From the NCBI GenBank assembly GCA_035635855.1, contig DASQAF010000009.1:372001-436000 (forward strand): 64,000 nucleotides of DNA. The letters are read 5' to 3'. The DNA is from UBA11740 sp035635855 (GTDB taxonomy: Bacteria; Acidobacteriota; Blastocatellia; Pyrinomonadales; Pyrinomonadaceae). Made by a program: the position numbers and the translations under genes. The notes below the pieces were generated by a model. That model worked only from the letters and a program-made list of their open reading frames with translations. It did no database searches and was not told the origin of the DNA. Each line of letters starts with the position of its first letter. Position 1 is the stretch's first letter. Shown here piece after piece: positions 58,931 through 64,000 of the stretch.

Positions 58931-58990
58931 GAGTGTTCGACAAACTTCAGTTTGTCGCTGAACCTAATCCGGAAAACGACAAACTCAAGT
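58931..58990. repeat. Double-hairpin repeat upstream of E1 beta
   Basis: CGACAAACT-TC-AGTTTGTCG and CGACAAACT-CA-AGTTTGTCG, two perfect 9-bp-stem hairpins; the stems have the same sequence. Confidence 0.9.
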
Positions 58991-59006
58991 TTGTCGGACT
59001 GAAAAT

Positions 59007-60035
59007 ATGTCCACCGCACTTAAAAAAGAACGCAAGCTCGAACGCCCGCCGCACGGCGGTACCGCCACGATGGTCGAGGCAATTCGCGCTGGGATCTGGG
59101 AAGAGATGGAGCGCGACCCGACTGTCTTTCTGATCGGCGAAGACGTCGGCGCTTATGGCGGCGCCTTCAAAGTCACCGAGGGCATCATCGATCAGTTCGG
59201 TCCGGAGCGCGTGATCGACACTCCGATTTCCGAGGCGGCGATAGTTGGCGCGGCCTGTGGAGCGGCGCTGATGGGCCTGCGCCCGGTGGCTGAGTTTCAG
59301 TTCATTGACTTCATCAGTTGCGGATTCGATCTGCTCACAAATTATGCGGCCAAGTGTCGCTATCGTTGGGGCGCCAACATTCCGGCCGTATTTCGCGGAC
59401 CCTGCGGTTCGGGCGTTCGCTCTGGCCCGTTTCATTCGCTGAATCCTGAATCGTTCTTTACCAACACGGCCGGGCTGAAGATCGTCGAGCCTTCAACTGC
59501 TTACGACGCTAAAGGATTGATCAAAGCCGCCATTCGCGATCCCGATCCAGTGCTTTATTTTGAGCACAAGAAACTCTATCGCCTGCCGCGCCTGCGCGAA
59601 GAGTTGCCTGCGGACGATTACATCGTCGAAATCGGCAAAGCGCGCACCCGGCGCGAAGGCCGTGACCTTTCGATCATCACTTTCGGCGCGCAAGTTCTCA
59701 CAGCACTCGACGCCGCGGACGAACTGGAGAAAGAAGGCCTGGATGTCGAAGTGATCGACCTGCGCACCCTGGCGCCTTTGGATAAGGAAGCGATCCTGGC
59801 CAGTGTCAAGAAAACCAGCCGCGCGCTTATTCTGCACGAAGCATCGTTGACGGGCGGCATTGGAGGTGAAATCGCGGCCATCATTTCGCAGGAAGCGTTT
59901 GAATGGCTCGACGCGCCGGTCGTAAGGGTGGCGTCACTTGATACGCCGGTGCCGTATTCACCACCGCTGGAAGATTATTATCTGCCGCAGGTGAAAGATG
60001 TTTTGGACGCGGCGCGGAAGTTGGCTGCTTACTAA
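59007..60035 (+). CDS. 2-oxoacid dehydrogenase E1 beta subunit
   Basis: 342 aa. MVEAIRAGIWEEMERDPTVFLIGEDVGAYGGAFKVTEG begins the transketolase-type pyrimidine domain. ISEAAIVGAACGAALMGLRPV follows near residue 75. The C-terminal domain has VEVIDLRTLAPLDKEAIL and LHEASLTGGIGGEIAAII. With E1 alpha it forms the TPP-dependent heterotetramer. The upstream spacing of 80 nt holds the double-hairpin repeat. Confidence 0.93.
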   Translation: MSTALKKERKLERPPHGGTATMVEAIRAGIWEEMERDPTVFLIGEDVGAYGGAFKVTEGIIDQFGPERVIDTPISEAAIVGAACGAALMGLRPVAEFQFIDFISCGFDLLTNYAAKCRYRWGANIPAVFRGPCGSGVRSGPFHSLNPESFFTNTAGLKIVEPSTAYDAKGLIKAAIRDPDPVLYFEHKKLYRLPRLREELPADDYIVEIGKARTRREGRDLSIITFGAQVLTALDAADELEKEGLDVEVIDLRTLAPLDKEAILASVKKTSRALILHEASLTGGIGGEIAAIISQEAFEWLDAPVVRVASLDTPVPYSPPLEDYYLPQVKDVLDAARKLAAY

Positions 60036-60044
60036 GATCGCTTC

Positions 60045-60104
60045 GTTTAGACGGCGGACTTGTCCGCCGAGAGTTGGGAGCCGGACAAGTCCGGCATCTA
60101 AACC
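60045..60104. repeat. Double-hairpin repeat between E1 beta and DUF4242
   Basis: Outer arms GTTTAGA (60045) and TCTAAAC (ending 60104) with GGCGGAC-TT-GTCCGCC and GCCGGAC-AA-GTCCGGC inside. Confidence 0.9.
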
Positions 60105-60124
60105 AGAACAAGAGGAAGAACATC

Positions 60125-60421
60125 ATGCCGAAATACCTAATCGAAAGAGAAATTCCCGGAGCGGGAAAACTGACGGCTGTGGAACTGCAGGGCGTCTCGC
60201 AAACATCCTGCGACGTGTTGCAAAAGCTTGGTCCGGAGATTCAATGGGTACACAGTTATGTAACCGGCGATAAGGTCTACTGCGTTTACATCGCGCCGAA
60301 TGAAGAGTTGATTCGCGAGCACGCGCAGCAGGGCGGCTTTCCGGCAAATCGAATTTCCGAGATCAAGACAACCATCGACCCTACGACCGCTGAACCGAAG
60401 GAACAGTCGGCCACTGGTTGA
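60125..60421 (+). CDS. DUF4242-family small protein
   Basis: 98 aa from the ATG at 60125, preceded by AGAGGAAGA. MPKYLIEREIPGAGKLTAVE is the family start; SYVTGDKVYCVYIAPNEELIREHAQQGGFPANRI follows. This matches DUF4242 (nickel-responsive-type ferredoxin-like fold proteins such as SCO4226). Its role beside the 2-oxoacid dehydrogenase is unknown. Confidence 0.82.
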   Translation: MPKYLIEREIPGAGKLTAVELQGVSQTSCDVLQKLGPEIQWVHSYVTGDKVYCVYIAPNEELIREHAQQGGFPANRISEIKTTIDPTTAEPKEQSATG

Positions 60422-60433
60422 ATCAACAGACTC

Positions 60434-60485
60434 GTTTAGAAGCGGGCTACCGCCCGCTTAGTCGGGCCGTAGCCCGACTCTAAAC
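60434..60485. repeat. Double-hairpin repeat upstream of E2
   Basis: GTTTAGA/TCTAAAC outer arms with AGCGGGC-TACC-GCCCGCT and GTCGGGC-CGTA-GCCCGAC inside; loops are 4 nt. Confidence 0.9.
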
Positions 60486-60504
60486 CTATTGAATTGGAGT
60501 GATC

Positions 60505-61947
60505 ATGGCTACTGAAGTGGTAATGCCGCAGATGGGCGAGTCCATCGCGGAAGGAACAATCACGAAATGGCTGAAGAACGTCGGCGATCACGTCGACCGC
60601 GACGAGCCTTTGTTCGAGATCTCGACCGACAAGGTTGACGCTGAGATTCCTTCGCCCGCCGCGGGCACTCTCACTGAGGTCAAATTCAAAGAGGGTGAAA
60701 CCGTTGAAGTGAACACCGTCGTGGCTGTGCTTGATGGCAACGGCGCTCAACCGCAATCTTCAGCCGCAGCTACCTCAGCAGCAAAAAAGGAACTGCCCGC
60801 ATCCGCTGAGAGTCCAGCGGCACCTGAACCTGTCAAAGCGGAAGCGCCCGCAGTGATTGATCGACCCAAACCGATGATCACGTCCGAACCTGCGCCGAAA
60901 ACGACGCCGGCGCCTTCGTCACACAAGACCGAAGTCAAGACTCTGGTTAAGAGGAGCGAAGGTGCGACATCCGCGCCCCAGCGTCGCGACGATGGTCAAA
61001 CAGTAAGTGCCGAAGAATTGCGACGCACAAAGTCGAGTCCCCTGGTGCGCAAGATTGCCGAAGAACATGGCATCGACATCAAGCAACTCGAAGGCACGGG
61101 CATGAGCGGCCGAGTCACCAAGAACGACATTCTCAGTTTCATAGAATCCGGCGCCCCGCCCCAGCGCGCGCCGGCCGGCGCACCCTCACAGGTTGTGCAG
61201 GCCGCCCAGGCGCCACCGCAGGTTTCCGCGGTGAAACCGGCAGAAGGCGATCGCGTCGAACAAATGAGCGTGATGCGCAAGAAGATTTCAGAGCACATGG
61301 TACTTTCGCGTCGCACCTCGGCTCACGTGACAACGGTCTATGAAGTGGATATGACGAAGATCGCGAAGTTGCGTGATGAAAATCGCGACGCTTTCCTCGA
61401 TCGCACCGGCACCAAACTCACTTTCATGCCGTTCATTTTCAAAGCCGTCACCGACGCGATTCGAAAATTCCCGATCTTCAACTCACAGGTCAATGGCGAC
61501 CAGATCATCTACAAGCGGGATATCAACCTCGGCATGGCGGTCGCCCTTGATTGGGGTCTGATTGTTCCGGTCATCAAACGGGCCGACGATCTATCAATCT
61601 CCGGACTGGCCCGCGCGGCCAATGATCTCGCCGAGCGCGCGCGCACGAAACAACTGAAGCCCGATGAAGTAGCCGGCGGAACTTTCACGATCACCAACCC
61701 GGGCGTCTTTGGCGGGTTGTTCGGCACTCCGATCATCAATCAACCGCAGGTGGCGATTCTGGGCGTGGGTAAGATTGAAAAGCGGGCTGTGGTGCTCACC
61801 TCCGCTGACGGCGAAGACTATATTGCAATTCGCCACATGGCGTTTTTCGCGCTCAGCTTCGATCATCGCATCATTGATGGTTCGGATGCCGAGAAGTTTC
61901 TGGCCTATATTAAAGAGCGCCTCGAGACCGGTCAGTTCGCTATCTAG
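60505..61947 (+). CDS. 2-oxoacid dehydrogenase E2 (dihydrolipoamide acyltransferase)
   Basis: 480 aa from the ATG at 60505. The lipoyl domain (residues ~1-75) has the lipoylated Lys in EISTDKVDAEIPSPAAG. A Pro/Ala/Lys-rich linker spans ~80-165, and the peripheral E1/E3-binding domain (~175-215) has SPLVRKIAEEHGIDI and GTGMSGRVTKNDILSF. The catalytic domain (~250-480) ends with LSFDHRIIDGSDAEKFL, containing the DHR-IIDG active-site motif. It is the core of the complex and closes the cluster lpdA, E1 alpha, E1 beta, E2. Confidence 0.94.
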   Translation: MATEVVMPQMGESIAEGTITKWLKNVGDHVDRDEPLFEISTDKVDAEIPSPAAGTLTEVKFKEGETVEVNTVVAVLDGNGAQPQSSAAATSAAKKELPASAESPAAPEPVKAEAPAVIDRPKPMITSEPAPKTTPAPSSHKTEVKTLVKRSEGATSAPQRRDDGQTVSAEELRRTKSSPLVRKIAEEHGIDIKQLEGTGMSGRVTKNDILSFIESGAPPQRAPAGAPSQVVQAAQAPPQVSAVKPAEGDRVEQMSVMRKKISEHMVLSRRTSAHVTTVYEVDMTKIAKLRDENRDAFLDRTGTKLTFMPFIFKAVTDAIRKFPIFNSQVNGDQIIYKRDINLGMAVALDWGLIVPVIKRADDLSISGLARAANDLAERARTKQLKPDEVAGGTFTITNPGVFGGLFGTPIINQPQVAILGVGKIEKRAVVLTSADGEDYIAIRHMAFFALSFDHRIIDGSDAEKFLAYIKERLETGQFAI

Positions 61948-61970
61948 GTTTATAGTTCGCGATCTAATTT

Positions 61971-62003
61971 CGAGAGGGCCGGCGCCAACCCGCCTCTTTT
62001 TTT
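61971..62003 (+). terminator. Possible intrinsic terminator after E2
   Basis: AGAGG (61973-61977) pairs with CCTCT (61993-61997), with a GC-rich loop and a run of seven T. The stem is short, so this is modest evidence. Confidence 0.4.
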
Positions 62004-62097
62004 CACAACACTTGCACTCGTCTGTTGCAATCCACTAGCGAACCAGTAATGAATCTTTGCTAAGTTGGCGGAAATCAACTTTTCTCTTAAATCGCGC

Positions 62098-62125
62098 TTG
62101 ACTTAACTAAGCGGTTTCGTACTAT
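62098..62125 (+). promoter_or_regulatory. Candidate promoter of the OmpA-family gene
   Basis: TTGACT at 62098-62103, 16 nt, TACTAT at 62120-62125. The leader to the ATG is about 155 nt. The rest of the gap 61948-62290 holds nothing I recognise. Confidence 0.5.
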
Positions 62126-62290
62126 TCCACAATAATGTTGGTGAAGACGCTTCATCAACCTCGGTCTTTACGAAATCCTGTCTGCCGAAATCGAGCGGAC
62201 AACGCAAGACGTGAGTTTGTTATCTGAAACTTACGTAAACCCGACGTGCCTGTTGTGCCGTCCCAACTTATAAACTAAGGAGTTGAAACT

Positions 62291-63313
62291 ATGATCAGTA
62301 GCTTAAGAACGTTTCGGTCATTTGCGCTTGCTTTCGGCTTGGCGCTCATCCTTTCCCCTATGGCCTTTGCACAAACCAGTTCAAGCACCACCCGATCCCG
62401 TTCAGTCAGCAGTGGTGAAAAGTTGAAGATCAAGGGGACGGTCGTGAAGCGTGACGCTGATACCTTCACAGTTCGCGACCTGACAGGAAACGACACCGTC
62501 GTTCGGCTGACTGATAGAACTACTGTCAAAACGAATGGCGGCTTTTTACGCAGCGGCACCAATTATGGGCAAACTCAAATCCTGCGGGGGCTCAACCTTG
62601 AAGTTGAGGGACGGGGCGGCTCGAACGGAGAGTTGATCGCCGATAAGGTCCGGTTCAATGAAACGGATCTGCGAACAGCGCGGACGGTTGAGGCGCGCGC
62701 TAATCCCCTCGAAGAACAAGCCAAGGTCAACGAAGGCCGGCTGACAGAAGTTGAGCAGAACGCGCAAAAACTCTCGGGACAAATTGACGAACTCGCGGCC
62801 GTTTCGAACGCGGCGCGCGGCGGCGCCAAGGCCGCCCAGGACACTGCCGATGCCGCTATCAATGGCGTAAATGCCACCAACGATCGCATCTCGGCGCTGG
62901 ACGATTATGTCCCGCAGGAAACTACCTCGGTAAACTTCCGTGTCGGTAGCTCAGTACTGACGGCTGACGGAAAGGCCAAACTCGACGCCATCGCCACCAA
63001 GGCCCTCAATGCCAAAGGCTACGTGCTCGAGGTTACCGGCTTTGCGGATTCCACCGGCGGCACCGAACGCAATCGTGCGTTGAGCCAACGCCGCGCCGAC
63101 GCAGTGATTCGCTACCTGGTTGAGCAACATCAGATTCCGCTGCGCCGCATCGTTACGCCCTATGGCTTCGGCGAGACGAATCCGATTGCCGACAATAAGA
63201 CGCGCACTGGCCGCGCCGAGAATCGCCGCGTCGAAGTCAAAGTACTGGTCAACAAGGGTCTGACGCAGCCCGCGCCCGCTCTTACTCCAGGCAGCGGCGG
63301 CTCAGGACAATAA
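62291..63313 (+). CDS. Outer-membrane protein with OmpA-like C-terminal domain
   Basis: 340 aa. Signal peptide with FALAFGLALILSPMAFAQ. Residues ~45-130 form a beta-rich DUF5666-like domain (KIKGTVVKRDADTFTVRDLTG, LEVEGRGGSNGELIADKVRF). A helical coiled part follows (~140-205, VNEGRLTEVEQNAQKLSGQI). The C-terminal OmpA domain (~220-330) has DAIATKALNAKGYVLEVTGF, ADSTGGTERNRALSQRRADA and ENRRVEVKVLV, which binds peptidoglycan. Likely outer-membrane-linked. Confidence 0.88.
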   Translation: MISSLRTFRSFALAFGLALILSPMAFAQTSSSTTRSRSVSSGEKLKIKGTVVKRDADTFTVRDLTGNDTVVRLTDRTTVKTNGGFLRSGTNYGQTQILRGLNLEVEGRGGSNGELIADKVRFNETDLRTARTVEARANPLEEQAKVNEGRLTEVEQNAQKLSGQIDELAAVSNAARGGAKAAQDTADAAINGVNATNDRISALDDYVPQETTSVNFRVGSSVLTADGKAKLDAIATKALNAKGYVLEVTGFADSTGGTERNRALSQRRADAVIRYLVEQHQIPLRRIVTPYGFGETNPIADNKTRTGRAENRRVEVKVLVNKGLTQPAPALTPGSGGSGQ

Positions 63314-63375
63314 GTTGCGCAAGTTGCGAACTTGCGTTTCTTTTGGGATGGAGCAACTTAAGAAGTTGCCGTACA
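63312..63375. repeat. Double-hairpin repeat after the OmpA-family gene
   Basis: GCAAGTT-GCG-AACTTGC and GCAACTT-AAG-AAGTTGC. The stem of the first hairpin is that of the repeat at 8466. Confidence 0.85.
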
Positions 63376-63463
63376 AGCGCCAACGATCATGCCGTCAGAA
63401 GGCGTCAAATGATCTGTTTGGGCCAGCAACCCGATGCATGCTGGCGGCATGAGGAGTTGGTGA

Positions 63464-64000
63464 ATGTTGTCTGATAAAGAGAAGAAATCCTTTGTGCCGG
63501 CGCTGGTGCTTTCAGCGCTGGCCTTATTTTTTGGCGCCGCGGTCTTCCTCAATGCTCCGGTCACTGCGCAAAAGATTAAGGAGTTGCCCCCGCCCCCGCC
63601 AGTTCCGCTCTATAAGCCCAAACCCACGCCGACGCCTGAGCCTCCTGAATACGAAGTTATTCGCGTCTCTTCGAACCTGGTCGTCATGCCGGTTTCCGTG
63701 ACGGATCGGAATGGCCAACCGGTGCTGGGCTTGAAGGCCGCCGATTTTCACATCGAGGAAGATGGACGGCCGCAGGAGATAGCTCAGTTGGGCGATCCCG
63801 AACAGGTGCCATTGGAGATAGCAATTCTAATTGACGTTTCGAGCAGCGTGAGCGAGCGATTCGCTTTCGAGGAACAAGCTGCGACGCGCTTTCTCAGACA
63901 GGTTCTGAGGCCGACTGATCACGCCACGGTATTCGCGATCGATCGCACGCCGCGCCTGGAACAGGGCCGCAGCACGGCGGCTGCGGCTTCAGCGAAATTG
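63464..64000 (+). CDS. VWFA-related secreted protein, cut by the window end
   Basis: The first 179 codons of an open gene; the ATG at 63464 follows GAGGAG. Signal region FVPALVLSALALFFGAAVFL, then a Pro-rich segment (about residues 40-60) and the VWFA-related part: VSVTDRNGQPVLGLKAADFHIEEDG, with the MIDAS-like DVSSSVSER near residue 122. Same family as the gene at 38529. The rest of the protein is beyond the window. Confidence 0.85.
   Translation, partial: MLSDKEKKSFVPALVLSALALFFGAAVFLNAPVTAQKIKELPPPPPVPLYKPKPTPTPEPPEYEVIRVSSNLVVMPVSVTDRNGQPVLGLKAADFHIEEDGRPQEIAQLGDPEQVPLEIAILIDVSSSVSERFAFEEQAATRFLRQVLRPTDHATVFAIDRTPRLEQGRSTAAAASAKL

Noticed and set aside
58931..60485. Double-hairpins as integron attC sites
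   Set aside because: No integron integrase, cassette order or GTTRRRY-type boundaries are seen; genes between them belong to a conserved metabolic operon.

Overview
The window looks like a chromosomal segment of an acidobacterium, most plausibly class Blastocatellia. The reasons are two secreted VWFA-related proteins of the type expanded in Acidobacteria, many lipoproteins and secreted proteins with TPR, BON, OmpA or WD40-like parts, a domain-swapped fused aconitase/isopropylmalate-dehydratase-like enzyme, and moderately high GC. Taxonomy is an inference from gene content. I saw no rRNA, tRNA or CRISPR array.

Layout. 1-8 kb: tadA, a DUF2270 membrane protein, and the histidine-degradation genes hutH and hutU, separated by a convergent secreted glycoside-hydrolase-like gene. 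7.7-17 kb: a LolA-like protein, enoyl-CoA hydratase, M48-like protease, WD40-like lipoprotein, membrane proteins, a stand-alone response regulator, a GT-C-like membrane protein and a zinc-type MDR dehydrogenase. 16.96-20.82 kb: a 3.86-kb mobile element with near-identical 35-bp terminal inverted repeats, an IS1595/ISXO2-type transposase and a cargo of seven small uncharacterised genes, five of them in one tightly coupled operon. 20.8-24.4 kb: small stress or accessory proteins (SRPBCC, DUF4287/DUF5655, VOC, AraC). 24.6-26.5 kb: a lower-GC two-gene cassette, OLD-like ATPase plus TOPRIM-like protein, a candidate defence system. 26.5-38.3 kb: GT2, DUF434, DUF2891, the fused aconitase-like enzyme, TPR protein, typA, nucleotide pyrophosphatase/phosphodiesterase, nth and a DUF962 protein. 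38.5-51.3 kb: VWFA protein with an ECF sigma/anti-sigma pair, exported truncated haemoglobin, MBL hydrolase, AmrS-like radical SAM enzyme, BON protein, ychF and others. 51.4-62 kb: a 2-oxoacid dehydrogenase region with a fused E1 and acyl-CoA dehydrogenase on the minus strand, divergent from lpd, E1 alpha, E1 beta and E2. 62-64 kb: an OmpA-family protein and a VWFA protein cut by the window end.

The most striking non-coding signal is dense intergenic dyad symmetry. One class is double hairpins: two short perfect hairpins with 2-4 nt loops, different stem sequences at each locus but the same architecture, at about a dozen loci. A second class is long inverted repeats built of repeated short words. 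A third is a GTGTC...GACAC element, one copy of which lies in frame inside the aconitase-like gene. Several of these repeats overlap gene ends, supplying stop codons, C-termini, or part of a signal peptide.
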